From positions 104,148,014 through 104,212,013 of the forward strand of contig NC_134136.1 in the NCBI RefSeq assembly GCF_040939455.1: a stretch of DNA of 64,000 bases. The letters are read 5' to 3'. The notes beneath the pieces were generated by a model. The model was not told the origin of the DNA. It made no database searches and saw only the letters and a program-made list of their open reading frames with translations. Made by a program: the position numbers and the translations under genes. The DNA is from Microcebus murinus. Taxonomy: Eukaryota; Chordata; Mammalia; Primates; Cheirogaleidae. This document shows positions 35,889-47,227 of this stretch, in pieces (within the stretch, counting starts at the first letter, position 1; the number at the start of each line of letters is the position of its first letter).

Positions 35889-35956
35889 ATGGATTAGCTT
35901 TTTGTGGCTGCTGTAACAAGTTACCACAAACTTGGTAGCTTAAAGCAACACACATT
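35889..35956 (-). mobile_element. MLT1-like LTR, part 1 (split by Alu)
   Basis: 'gctttttgtggctgctgtaa', then 'caagttaccacaaacttgg' and 'tagcttaaagcaaca', is the end of a MaLR LTR in reverse orientation. The Alu at 35957 interrupts it. Confidence 0.7.
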
Positions 35957-36225
35957 GGCCGGGCGCAGTGGCTCACACCCATAATCCTAGCACTCTGGGA
36001 GGCCAAGGCTGGCGGATTGCTTGAGGTCAGGAGTTCGAAACCAGCCTGAGCAAGAGTGAGACCCCGTCTCTACTATAAATAGAAAGAAATTAATTGGCCA
36101 ACTAATATATATAGAAAAAATTAGCCGGGCATGGTGGCGCACGCCTGTAGTCCCAGCTACTCAGGAGGCTGAGGCAGCAGGATTGCTTGAGCTCAGGAGT
36201 TTGAGGTTGCTGAAAAAAAAAAAAA
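35957..36225 (+). mobile_element. Alu: Lemur-type Alu lacking its final 3' portion, with TSD
   Basis: It starts at the true Alu 5' end (ggccgggcgcagtggctcac), has the left monomer, the lemur linker (ttaattggccaactaatata) and the right monomer as far as 'ggagtttgaggttgctg' at 36212. It then goes straight into A13. The last 60 or so bases of the right monomer (tgagctaggctgacgcc.. to ..tctgtctc) are missing. The 13-bp target-site duplication agc(a/g)acacacatt at 35944-35956 and 36225-36237 has one mismatch. So the A-tail and duplication are intact although the body is short. Confidence 0.95.
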
Positions 36226-36237
36226 GCGACACACATT

Positions 36238-36655
36238 TTTTCTAATTTCTCGAAGTCACCTGCCCAAAATTAGTTTTACTGGACCAAAGGTCCAGTTAAG
36301 GTGTCAGCAGGGCTGTGCTCCCTCTGAAGCCTGTAGGGGAGAATCAGTTTCCTTGTCTTTTCCAGCTTCTAGATTTGCATTTCTTAGCCCCATCTTTCAT
36401 CCTCAACATAGCATCTTGCTTCAGTTGTCACATTGCCTTCTGTCTCTGTAGTCAAATCTTCCACTGTCTTCCTCTTATAGGGTGAATTATGATTAAATTT
36501 AGGCCCCACCTGTATAATCCAGGATAATCTGCCTGTCTCAGAATCATTAACTTAATCACATTGAAAGAGTCCTTTTTACCTTATAAAGTGACAGTTAGAG
36601 GTTCCAGGGATTAGGATTTAGATATCTTTGGGAGCCATTATTGTGTCTACCATGC
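36238..36655 (-). mobile_element. MLT1-like LTR, part 2
   Basis: After the Alu: 'aaggtgtcagcagggctgtg', 'gattaaatttaggccccacc', 'cagaatcattaacttaatc', 'acattgaaagagtccttttt' and 'ccattattgtgtctaccatg'. In order, these are the body and far end of a reverse-oriented MLT1-type LTR. Confidence 0.65.
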
Positions 36656-38055
36656 TAGATAATTAAGCCATTATCCTAATCTAAAGTAGGCATCTCCTCA
36701 TATAATCCAGCTCCTTTGGTCAATTCAAGTTGTTCCAATTTTTTTCTAAATACATTAGCTGTCAAACTTATAGATTATCGCAAATGGAATTGTTGTAGAT
36801 TGATAATATACAGTTTGTTCAGTTACAACGAACAGTATCTCTTTTAGCTTTTCATAAAATTTTGACACACAGAATAGTCAGCTGAAGAATGTTTCAATGA
36901 CTTCTGTAACACCTTATTGAATATTCAAATTGTCAGCTGTTAAGTTGTTAAGTGGTCTTTATGGAAAAATTCATGTGTTTTTTAAATCTACACCCCTTAG
37001 ATTTAGTGCTTGGATTTCTACATCTTGATGAAATAATATATAACTAGCGCTATACAACTAATCCTGATATTTAAAAATTTGTCTTGGCTTCCAGGAAGTA
37101 TAGACTAAATTTAGTATATAATTACAGTAACTATCCTTAGCTAGTATTTCTTGTATAATTATATGTTCTTCACCTCAACCCCAATAACCATTTCTTCTAC
37201 TCCTTACTATGATGCTTTTGATAATTTATCTTCATTTTAGCAAGCCTACTGCATGGGTCTTTTATTATAATCTATCTCAAAATCTTTTTTGGAGGAAGAC
37301 ATGAAATAAAGCAAACAAACAAATAAACTTGGCAGATATATAGACCCTATGAATTATGGCCCATCTGCATCTTTTTTGAGTGCCAAAGGCATAAATTCAG
37401 CTATGAATACATTTTGTTACTACAAAAGCACTTTTAAATTGTGTTCCGTGCATTATATAGCTTCTTAGAATAGATAGATAGATAACTTTAGATGGGAAGG
37501 ATATGCTAATTAATGCCACTGCAGCCTGTAGCTTTCTTGATTTCATTCAATACCTTCCAATTTTAATAATTTACAACTGATATGAATGGCACTAATAAAA
37601 TTTAAAATGGAAATTTGTCAGTTGTTTATTGTTAATACTTCTTGCATTAAAGAAACATAAACACAATTTTGAAATCATAAGTACATTTTCTCAAAGGTTT
37701 ACACAGGATAAGGACTTCATTTTGGAACTATTTTATACAACTTTTTCTCCTTCCCATTCAATTTAATAGAACTGAGCATAATACCCAATATAAATGATTC
37801 ATACAGGGGCTAAATAATTTGTGTGTATCAGAGGCCAAGCATATTTGCTGTAATGGAAATTGTGAAACCCTGTCTTAGTGGAAAAAATAAGAAGAAATTA
37901 AATATAAAGGTCAAAATTGAGTGGGCTTCTTTCTCATTTATTCTGTAAATCAAGTTTCTGATGATTACTTATTATATCAAGATTTCTCGTTACATTTTCC
38001 GAGTCACATCTCCAAGAAACCTAAATGATCACTAGCTTAAAATACATGGTATATA
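36656..38055. other. Unassigned AT-rich DNA
   Basis: No gene or confident repeat. A short (ATAG)3 run lies near 37470. Confidence 0.5.
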
Positions 38056-38431
38056 CAGTCATACATCATTTAATAATGGCAGTACCTTCTGAGCCATGGG
38101 GTAGGAAACCTGAGACCTCAAGGCCACATGTGGCCCCCCAGATCCCCATGTATGGCACCTCAGTTGAATCCAAACTTCACAGAACAAATCCTTTTAATAA
38201 AGTTTTTATTAAAAGGATTTGTTCTGTAGAATTTGGACTCAGTCAAAAGGCCGCACTCAAGGATCCAGAAGGCCACAAGGCCACAAGTTCCCCACCCAAA
38301 GAAGTATTTGTATAATTAAATATTTGTAAACATGGAAAAGATACAGTAAAAATATGGTACTATAATCTTATGGGACCACCTTCTATATGTGGTCTGTTAT
38401 TGACTGAACATCGTTATGTGGTGCATGACTG
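38056..38431 (+). mobile_element. MER2: MER2-like Tigger DNA transposon with its centre replaced
   Basis: The left end 'cagtcatacatcatttaata' and the right end 'cgttatgtggtgcatgactg' are the paired terminal repeats of a MER2/Tigger MITE. 'gatacagtaaaaatatggta', then 'ctataatcttatgggaccac', is its conserved right half. The left TA (38054-38055) fits a mariner-type target; the right TA has become CA. The usual middle is missing and a different palindromic element (38095-38299) occupies it. Confidence 0.8.
38095..38299. mobile_element. Palindromic hAT-type MITE inside MER2
   Basis: The left half (catggggtaggaaacctgag, tcaaggccacatgtggcccc) mirrors the right half (ggatccagaaggccac, acaagttccccaccc). 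The centre is a perfect 23-bp inverted repeat, 38179-38201 against 38205-38227, with a 3-base loop. No transposase is encoded. A half copy lies at 24368. An 8-bp hAT target duplication is not visible, so deletion may have accompanied the insertion. Family name not assigned. Confidence 0.75.
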
Positions 38432-39029
38432 CATTAAACCTTAATTCAAATAACATAAAATAAATGTTTGAATGGGATCTAATATTTGCTAAGAAAAATC
38501 TTTAATATTTTAAAAAGCAATTTGACTCTGAAAAATAAACATTAAATTGTAACTCAGAGACTGAGTTCAAATTCCATGTTCACTTACTTTTCTATTATTT
38601 TAAAATATCAATATTTAAAAAATATATTGAACATTATAAATAGACCTAATTCTTTCTGTGTTTTTAAGTTTTCTGTGTTTTTCTGTTATAGTTGTCTAAG
38701 AAATCTAATGTAATGATTCCTAATATTTTCACTTGATGATCTCCTTTTTAATTTAAAAATATGAAATATTTTAAATGATTAAAATGGTAGAGAATAATAT
38801 AATGAAGTGCCTTAAAAACATTTTTTTACACAAAATCCAGAGTAGGAAAAATATTTTACATCACATTTAGCTACACACATAAATATGTAAACAACTGAAG
38901 CAAATGATTCTCAAAATACTGCTTAGATGTCCTGCAACTTACACAGATATTTCCTATTTTGTTCTAATTTATTCTATTCTATTTTTTTGAATATTGATCG
39001 TAAACTTTTAAAGTGATTTCAGAACTACA
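38432..39029. other. Unassigned AT-rich DNA
   Basis: Nothing recognised. Confidence 0.5.
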
Positions 39030-40174
39030 GTTTGGATATCATTCTCCAGTATGAATAAACACTGATATACAATGAACATTTGTGTATCCAGCATTCATTC
39101 AGCTTTATAAAATTTTAATATTTTGCCACATTTACTTTAAATAAAAATAAAATAAAACATTGGATAAATTCAAAGTTCTTCCTCCATATACTCTTTCTTT
39201 TTCTCTTCTTATAGGAACTGTTATTTTAAATTTGATATTTATATTTATGTATTTTGTTTTAGTTTCTATAGATGTATCCATAAAAATATATAGTATATGG
39301 TATTATTTTGCCTATTTATAAGTGTATTATGCTCACATATTCTTCTCTTTTTTTAAATTTATCATTATATCTTCATATTTGTCATGTTTGACACCTATAG
39401 TTCAAGTTTATCCATTTTAAGTGCTCTATAGTATCCCATGGAATGGTGATTCCTCATTTTTTATTAGTCGATCGATTGTGGCTGCTATTTAGATTTTATT
39501 GGTGTGGCAGCCATGACAGATTACAGTCTAACAAAAACTCTTGTACATGTAACAGTCTGCTGAACAATAAGTGTTTCACTAGGGTCTTTAACTGAAAGTT
39601 GGATGCATGAGACTATAAAACTAGCACATGTTTGACTTTCTTATATTGCTAAATTGTTCCTCAAAATAGTTGTTCCAATTTATACACACAAAAGCATTGT
39701 GTAGGAATTTCCATTTCTCCACATCCTTGGCAATTATAAGTATGATAACAATAATGTGAATGAAATCTCGTCTTATTTTAATTATTACTAATGAGGTTGA
39801 AAATTTTCATTGTTTTTGGTCATTTGAGTTTCCTCTTCTATAATTTTTTTCCATTTTCCTACTTTTTTCTTAGCTTTTGATTATAGATTTTTGGAAATGT
39901 TTATAATTCTAGACACTTTCTCCGCTTAGCTTAAGACTTATTTTTACCTAATTATGGTTTCCTTTATTGTTCAGAAACTTGTCAGATCATTGTAAAATTA
40001 ATATTTTTTCTTTAAGTTTCTTTTCTTGTTTTCCTCAGTTCTAAAATAGTTAACATTTTCTATATTTTAAAGTTTTGATATTAAATATAGGTTTTTAATC
40101 CACTTGGAATAATATATATATGTATGTCTGTAGATAGATGGGTTGGTAGATATATCTCCAAGGTTTTGTGTGTA

Positions 40175-40209
<35 letters not shown>

Positions 40210-40847
40210 ATAGTCTTTTTTTTTTTACAAGTACGTGGTGTGTAATAAGAATCTAAGTTTGTTATTACGGTTTTTGTTTTTTGCATAGAGATAACCAATT
40301 GCACTAGCAGCATTTGTTTTCAATATTCTATCCTTTACCTAATGACTTGTAATGCCATTTCCATCATTTATCATATATTTATGAGAGTCTTTCTGTGCTC
40401 TATATTTCTGTTTTATTGTCTGTTCATTTCTTATAATATGTCTTTCCACCTAGGAGAAAAAGTCCCACAACCTGGTATTTTTTCTTCAAAATTGCCTTGC
40501 TTCTTGCTGGCACTTTGCTCTTCTGTATTAATTTTAGAGTAATCAGCTTTCCTAGTGTCACAAGAAGATCTGTTGGATTTAGATCAGAATTTTATGCAAT
40601 TCATGTAATTAATGGAGAGAATAAATGTCTTTAAAACATTGAATCTTCAATTCCATGTAACTGTTTTGTTTCTGTTTTATATGTCACTATAAGTGTATCT
40701 TATTAAAATTTTTTATGTTTTCTTCATAAAGATTTGCATATTGTTACACTTGTTCTTTTACACCTTATGTTTTGCTCTACTACTGATAGTAGTACTACTA
40801 GCTGAAATTCTTAGTTTATAATTTTGCTGTTTATTGTGTCTGATGAC
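39030..40847 (-). mobile_element. L1: Ancient L1M, ORF2 in reverse
   Basis: In order: 'tggatatcattctccagtat', 'tctccacatccttggcaatt', 'attactaatgaggttgaaaa', 'tgtttttggtcatttgagtt', 'atataggtttttaatccact', 'tgttttattgtctgttcatt', 'ttgaatcttcaattccatg' and 'gctctactactgatagtag'. These follow L1 ORF2 from its C-terminus back toward the RT domain, read on the minus strand. Many stops. A younger L1 is inserted at its right end (40862-42024). Confidence 0.7.
40168..40210 (+). repeat. (TG)n microsatellite within the old L1
   Basis: About 15 TG units with tatg interruptions, in a TA-rich setting at 40110-40215. Confidence 0.95.
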
Positions 40848-40864
40848 TAAAGGTAGACATCTTT
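40848..40864. repeat. Left target-site duplication of the L1 at 40862-42024
   Basis: taaaggtagacatcttt, 17 bases, is identical to 42025-42041. The exact right edge is blurred by the following T-run. Exact duplication implies a recent insertion. Confidence 0.93.
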
Positions 40865-42024
40865 TTTTTTCTTTTATAATTTGTTCTTTTTTTTATTTCA
40901 GAATATTACGGGGGTACAGATTTTAAGGTTTCAATAAATGCCCATTTCCCCCCCTCCCCCCACAAGTCTGAGTCTCCAGCATGACCATCCCCCAGATGGT
41001 GCACATCTCACTCATTATATATGTATATACCCCCCTCCCCCCTCCCACCTGCCCAATACCCTATTACTGTAGTACCTATGTGACCACTTAGGTGCTGTTC
41101 AGTTAATACCAATTTGCTGGTGAGTATACATGGTGCTTGTTTTTCCATTCTTGGGAAACTTCACTTAATAGTATGGGTTCCAGCTCTAACCAGGAAAATA
41201 TAAGATGTGCTATATCACCATTGTTTCTTAGAGCTGAGTAGTACTCCATGGTATACATATACCACATTTTATTAATCCATTCTTGGATTGATGGGCACTT
41301 GGGCTATTTCCACAGCCTTGCGATTATGAATTGTGCTGCTATAAACATTCGAGTGCAGGTGTCTTTTTTGTAGAGTGTCATTGGATCTTTTGGGTAGATG
41401 CCCAGCAATGGGATTGCTGGATCAAATGGTAGAATCACTTGTATCGCTTTAAGATATCTCCATATTGCTTTCCACAGAGATTGAACTAGTTTGCTGTCCC
41501 ACCAGCAGTGTAGGAGTGTTCCTCTCTCTCTGCATCCACACCAGCATTTATTGTTCAGAGACTTTTTGAGAAAGGCCATTCTCACTGGAGATAAGTCATA
41601 TCTCATTGTGGATTTGATTTGCATTTCCCTGATGATTAGAGATGTTGAGCATTTTTTCATATGTTTGTTGGCCATTCTTCTGTCTTCTGTAGAAAAGTTT
41701 CTGTTCAAGTCCTTTGCCCACTTTTTAATAGGGTTATTTGATTTTTTTCTTGCTGATTTTCGTGAGTTCTAAGTATATTCTAGTTATCAGTCCCTTATTG
41801 GATGCATAGGATGCAAAAATTTTCTCCCATTCTGTAGGTTGTCTGTTTACTTTCATGACTATTTCTTTGGCTGTGCAGAAGCTTTTTAGTTTGATCATGT
41901 CTCATTTATTTCATTTTGTTGCTGCTGTGATTGCCTTTGGGGACTTCTTCATAAACTCTTTGCCCAGGCCGATGTCTAGGAGAGTGTTTCCAACTTTTTC
42001 CTCTAGAATTCTAATAGTTTCATA
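40862..42024 (-). mobile_element. L1: Young lemur L1, 5' truncated, with a short 3' transduction
   Basis: Reading the minus strand: ORF2 from 'atgaaactattagaattcta' (42024), the lemur 3' UTR and its usual end 'attctgaaat' with A8 (40887-40894). Then come 16 non-L1 bases (gaacaaattataaaag, 40871-40886) and a second A9 tail (40862-40870), then the target-site duplication. The body is 5' truncated to about 1.14 kb. The second tail beyond unique bases is the hallmark of read-through past the L1 poly(A) site. Confidence 0.93.
41304..41708 (-). pseudogene. L1 ORF2p C-terminal fragment with a mutated knuckle
   Basis: A 134-codon open frame begins [19 protein letters not shown] and contains [16 protein letters not shown]. 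The last cysteine of the Cys/His knuckle, present in the copy at 4203-4544, is serine here. It continues [20 protein letters not shown] and [14 protein letters not shown]. It is an internal piece of a truncated L1, so it has no start or promoter of its own. Confidence 0.85.
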
Positions 42025-42041
42025 TAAAGGTAGACATCTTT
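42025..42041. repeat. Right target-site duplication of the L1 at 40862-42024
   Basis: taaaggtagacatcttt, identical to 40848-40864. Confidence 0.93.
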
Positions 42042-42840
42042 ACTTCTTTTTTTAAGATTTTAAATTTGAACTAATTTTAGAGTTACAAAAATATTTTTCT
42101 TTAATCTCCTTTTCCTGTTTTATAGAAATGTTGCAAGACTGTACGAAGAATTTTTCCATATGCCCTTTGTCCACATTCTCCAAATGTTAACATTTAACTA
42201 CATTTGCTTTTATCATCCTCTCTATAGATATACTACTTTTTTCTGATTTCTTTGATAATATGTTCAGACATCATGGCCCTTTCCCACTGAATTCTTTATT
42301 GTGTATTTTCTAAAAAATGTTGAAATTTTCTTGTGTGATCACGGTGCAACTATCAAAGTGAGGAAATTAATATTGATACAATATTACCACCTTATATACA
42401 GATCTTATTAAAATTTAACCAGTTGTCCCACTCAGCTACTTTGTGGCAAAAGAAAAACTATTTTCTTGTCCAGAATCCAATCCAGAATCATAGGTCATCT
42501 CCAGTAGCCATGTCATTTCAGTCTTGTAAAATCTGGAACAGTTCCTTATTTAACTATGTTTTTTATGGCCTTGACATTTTTGAGGATTGTAGACCAGTTA
42601 CGTTTTAGAATGTTACTCAGTTTGAATTGGTTTTCTATTTCTTCATGATCAATTCAGGTTCTTTATTTTTGCCAGGAACCACATAAGTGATTTTGTGTCC
42701 TTTTTGGTGCATTTTGAGGGATATGTGATGTCTTTTTGTTTTAATACTGGTGATATTAACCTTTATCACTTGATTAAGGTGGTAAATTCCAGGTTTCTCC
42801 GTGTGTGTGTATGTGTGTGTGTGTGGTGTGTTTTAGCTGG
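42042..42840. repeat. Ancient L1M 3'-UTR-like segment
   Basis: 'gttttatagaaatgttgcaa', 'caatattgatacaatattac', 'ccaatccagaatcataggtc', 'atggccttgacatttttgag', 'aagtgattttgtgtcc' and 'caggtttctccg' follow an old L1 3'-UTR pattern (L1MC/ME-like), probably minus strand. Orientation was not certain by eye. (TG)n at 42801-42830 closes it. Confidence 0.55.
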
Positions 42841-44589
42841 TTTGTAAGCTCATCTTTGGCGAAAATTCATATATGGGAATTCTGTGGATTGGGTTGAGCA
42901 TGTGTCCTCTAGAGAAGATTTGCTTTGCTACTGCCAAATATTCAAAATGTATCATAAAATTGAAAGTATTTATATGCTGAGAACTTAGCTTTGGATTTTA
43001 CAGACATTCAGTAATATAAATTTGAACCTCAAAGACTTCAGATATCAGCTCCATGGCTATCATTTCTTTTGGAATTGGTACCACAGTTACCAGTTCTTGG
43101 AAACTATCTTATCTTTCTTGGGTAGGTGCCTTTGCGATCATTTATTCATTTATTCATACATCTATTTATGAAATATTTTTAAGCCTCTTCCATATTCAAA
43201 CAATGTATATCATTTGTATAACTCCCTAATTAATATCTATTAAATATAAAAGGTAAGATGCTGATTGCATGTAATAATGAGATCAGCTATCACCTTTGTA
43301 AAGGTATTCAGATCAAGTACATTGCACATAGTGCAAGTAAAGTGTTTGTCCGTGGAGCTGTAATTTTCCCAATCTAATCTCACATAGAGATAAAATGTGT
43401 TTTGTTTTACTGAAAACCAATTTAAGTAAAATTCTAAGCACAAAAGCTGATCATTATTATATCCTATTAATATATATTAATATCTGCTGGCATATTTTTA
43501 TTTTTAAATATGATGGTTTATATATACAAAATACAATAATTTAGGCAGTCTCACTTTTTTTCCTCATTAGCAAATAATTATTGAGTACCAGCTATGAAAA
43601 AGTGACAATGAAAAGTGTTACATTCAACAATAAATGTTTAAAACATGTTCCCTACTCTTTCATCTTATGGTAGAAAATAAGCCATGTGGAGGAAAAAAGC
43701 ATTATTGATTAAGAGAAATGTATGGAAAATACAAAATATTAAATACAACTTGAGCATGTCAAAGATTGTTCTTTTCAGCTTCCTGATATTTAATTTCAAA
43801 GCTTTGATAACGTTAAATAATATCAATGAATGGTGGGAAGTTTACTTTTCATTCCATAATATTGACATCCTATCAGGTTGGCCTATAGTCCATTGCTTTA
43901 GCAAGTGCCCACTTCCCTTTGACAACCACTGAAATTGCAATTTAATCCTCTCCAACAGAGTTCTTGTATTTGATTTTGAATATATTAAAGTAACCCATCT
44001 CTTCTTACCACTTGACTAGACACTGTTTTAAAAACTTACACATTAATTTTGAAAAGTTTTTAGAACACTGCAATAATGACTTTTCTCATTCCATTTGGGT
44101 AGAATATATGCTTTTAAGTATTATCAGTGTCTTATGTCAGTCTCTATAAATTTGGGTTCTTTATTAAATATTTTCATATTGTTACTGTCACAGTTGGGTC
44201 ATTATTATAGGTTGACAAGGGGCTGCTTTCTATATTACTGGAACTCTTCTTTAGAAAGAAGAAGAATCTTCTTTCTTTAAATAAAAATAATTCTCTTACA
44301 GTTTGGGGTGGGATGATTGTCATAGTTAAGGATTTTTGAAATGAAAAATGACTATCAGTACTCTCAACAACTTGAGCTGTTCTGTTTATAGTAGGTGTTA
44401 AGAACTTATCTTAATACTTTAAAATTTGTCTTAATAGGCATAAGCAAGGTTTTTTTTCTTTAAATGTAATTCATGTGGTTATAACTAATAAATATTTGTG
44501 TATAACAATGGAGAAAAAGAGGCTCCAAAGTAAAAATCCATATTAAAAATCAAATTTAGGTTACATTATTGCATAGCAATGTAAAACTA
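42841..44589. other. Mostly unassigned AT-rich DNA
   Basis: No gene. A weak L2-like phrase in reverse lies near 43565-43685 ('ttattgagtaccagctatg'). The (TTCAT)-like run at 43139-43165 could be the edge of another L2. Confidence 0.45.
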
Positions 44590-44780
44590 TATTATACATA
44601 TATATTTCCATATATACATGCATATATGTTTATATACATACAAATACATAGGTATATATAAAAATATGGACATAGATGTATATATGTACATTTATATGTA
44701 GAATAGATATATAAATTTATATAAATATAAGTATGCATTTGTATAATTGGATATTATATATGATATACATATCTGTTTGT
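44590..44780. repeat. AT-rich low-complexity block
   Basis: Degenerate TATA/CATA-type units ('tatatatttccatatatac', 'atatgtttatatac', 'tatatataaaaatatgg'), over about 190 bases with only scattered G and C. Confidence 0.85.
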
Positions 44781-44994
44781 TATGAGTTTTTTTCTCATTT
44801 TTTAATCTTCGAGGATAAGGTCAAATCTATACTCTCAATATGATATTGAAATTTAAGTGACTATTCAAATAAACACAAGAAAAGTCTCAGACTTTTGCAC
44901 TTTTGCCGTTCATTATTATGATAGAAGTGAAGTTTTTGTTTTTGTTTCTTGATTTGCTTTGTTTTTGATAGTTGGTTCTACCAGAACTGAATGG

Positions 44995-45062
44995 ACATGA
45001 CTTTGTTCCAATGAAACTTTATTTACAAAGAGTCATGACCCATAGTTTGCCAACCCTTTCCC
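44995..45062 (+). repeat. hAT-type DNA-transposon end, fragment
   Basis: 'ttccaatgaaactttattta', then 'caaagagtcatgacccatag' and 'tttgccaaccctt', matches the right end of a common hAT MITE (tttgccgacccctg terminal repeat). The left part is missing. Confidence 0.55.
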
Positions 45063-46727
45063 TAAAAATTCCATTGACGTGGTATAATTTTAAGAATTAG
45101 AAAATTTTAGTAAAGATCTGTTATGTTTCTTCATATAATTTGTAATATCAGCAATATTTTTAAGAAAATATAAATAAATTCATCTGAGAAAATAACCTAA
45201 GTAAATTTCATTTTGATTATTTAAATGAAAACACATGGTGACTTTTTTCTTATATTTGAATTTAAATATATTGAGCTAAATTAACCTACTCTTACCATAA
45301 AAATAGCTTAGATAATAACTTAATTTCTTTAGATTATTTTCTCTAGAATGTATTGGATTCTTGGACAAATATCTCCTTGCCATTGAACCTAAAGTTTCAT
45401 GTCTGAAAAGCAAAAGTTTGGTCTTCATCTGTGTAAAGTATCTTCAAATTATATAATTTAATATTTCTGAGTATCATATCATTTGCCAGTAGAAACAGTG
45501 CCCTTGTTTGCAGTGTTCTTCTAAAACAATCTCATTGAGAATGTCATTTTTTCAAGAGATCATGTTCTCTTTGAAAGTCACTTCTAGTTTCTACATGAAA
45601 AAATGTCTTCTAAAATCAATACCAGTGAAAGTTAATCAGTGATAGAATGATTACAGGATGCCTTGTTTATCATTGGAAGGTTAAGATAGCTATCTCTGTG
45701 ATGGTTCTCACATCTGATTTGAAAGGACAGAGGGACAGCGTTTTCTGGCCATGTCACTCCTAATTTGTGAAATGTCCTCATTATAACCCCTTTGTAAGAT
45801 GGCAGCCTGCCTTTATTGCCATAGTCTAAAGAGATTAGTGAGTATTATGTTCAAGTGCCCAGGATTTCACCACTCTGTTCCCATCTTAAATTTATCATAG
45901 ATTCAACATTGTCATAAGAGAATAATTAGAAAATCCTCTCACATCCCATCTCATTATGTAATTGTGCATAAGGAAAAAAATAGTTTTAAAGTAGTTTTAA
46001 AGAGAAGAAAGAATTGGGTCACGCAGCTGCTTCCCAAATGTTAATTTTTTTTGTTTCTATTGCATCCATTATTTTTCCTCACTGAAATGCAGAGATTACT
46101 CAGAGTGAGATACAACTGTTTCCCCTCTAACCAAATCTTCAATGCCTGCTATTTTATTCGCCTATAATAAGAGATAATTAAGGAATCAATGCAATTGGCA
46201 GGCAAAAATCACCAGGTTTATTTTTCATAAAACTCTCTGAAGAGCATGCTCATATCTCTGAAACTGGCTTTTCCCTGTAATTGAGAAGTTACAGTGGAAG
46301 CAACCCCATTTTCCCAAGGTGCCCACACCTTGTCCATAGAGATGTAGATAGAGGTCGGCGCATGGCATGCTGAATTAATCCAAGTCTATTCTCAAGATTT
46401 TAGAGTTGGAACTGGGAAATGTTCACCCATTGAAACTCTGAGTTCTTAAATGGAAATGATGCAAACTCACAAGCTGTTGGCAGGAGCTATTTTCTGATAT
46501 GTGGTTTTAAAAATAGAAATATCATTCTACAGAGAGAGAGAAAAAGAATGAAGCAAATATACATACAGAGAGAGGGAGAGTTTAGATATGAAGAGCAACT
46601 TCTGCTTCTTCTATGGTTTATGGATCGGTGATTCCAGTTCACCCCATCACTCAGCTGAATCCCTGCCCTTGGGTTGTGTGAGATAGCTGTGTATATATTT
46701 AATAAACTTTCATTCACTAAATTTAGT
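45063..46727. other. Unassigned DNA
   Basis: No repeat recognised. 46020-46380 is non-repetitive and includes AT-rich homeodomain-like sites (gataattaagg at about 46173). It has no coding frame. Confidence 0.45.
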
Positions 46728-46731
46728 TTAA

Positions 46732-47002
46732 CACATTGACTGCCACACTAGAAAAAAAGTTTACCTGGGGCCATGGTGTTTTATTAAAACAAAACAATCC
46801 TTTCTAATTTGTTATTTTTATTGTTTTCTGTGAAATATATGGAATGCAATCTGTTTTTAGAATTAAATTGTCAATATTAATTGTAACAATAAGAACATCA
46901 ACAAGTAAGATTTTCGCAAACCAACTGCAGGGTTTTGCTTCACGAGGCCCTGGGCTCAAAACTTGCCTGAGTTAAAATACAACTCACATGACAGTCAATG
47001 TG
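46732..47002. mobile_element. piggyBac-like non-autonomous element flanked by TTAA
   Basis: TTAA at 46728-46731 is followed by cacattgactgccac. At the other end, gacagtcaatgtg is followed by TTAA at 47003-47006. The two ends are inverted repeats (cacattgactg(c/t)ca) and TTAA is the invariant piggyBac target duplication. The 271-bp body carries no transposase, so it would be mobilised only in trans. piggyBac MITEs of similar design (for example MER85/MER75) exist in primates, and mouse lemur is known to have its own. Confidence 0.8.
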
Positions 47003-47227
47003 TTAAATGGGTTTCCATAACTTGAAACAAAACAAACAAAAAAACTAATTGTGAAGTTTATTCCATACTCTGTGCATTCTAAAAAATATAAAATGAAAAT
47101 ATGATGCCTATATAATAATTCTCTTACAAAATTTGACACTAAATTATTAAAAAGAATTAATTAGCCAAGAGATATACTCCAGAGAAAAATACCACAAAAG
47201 TTTGTGTGTGTATTTACTTATTTATTT

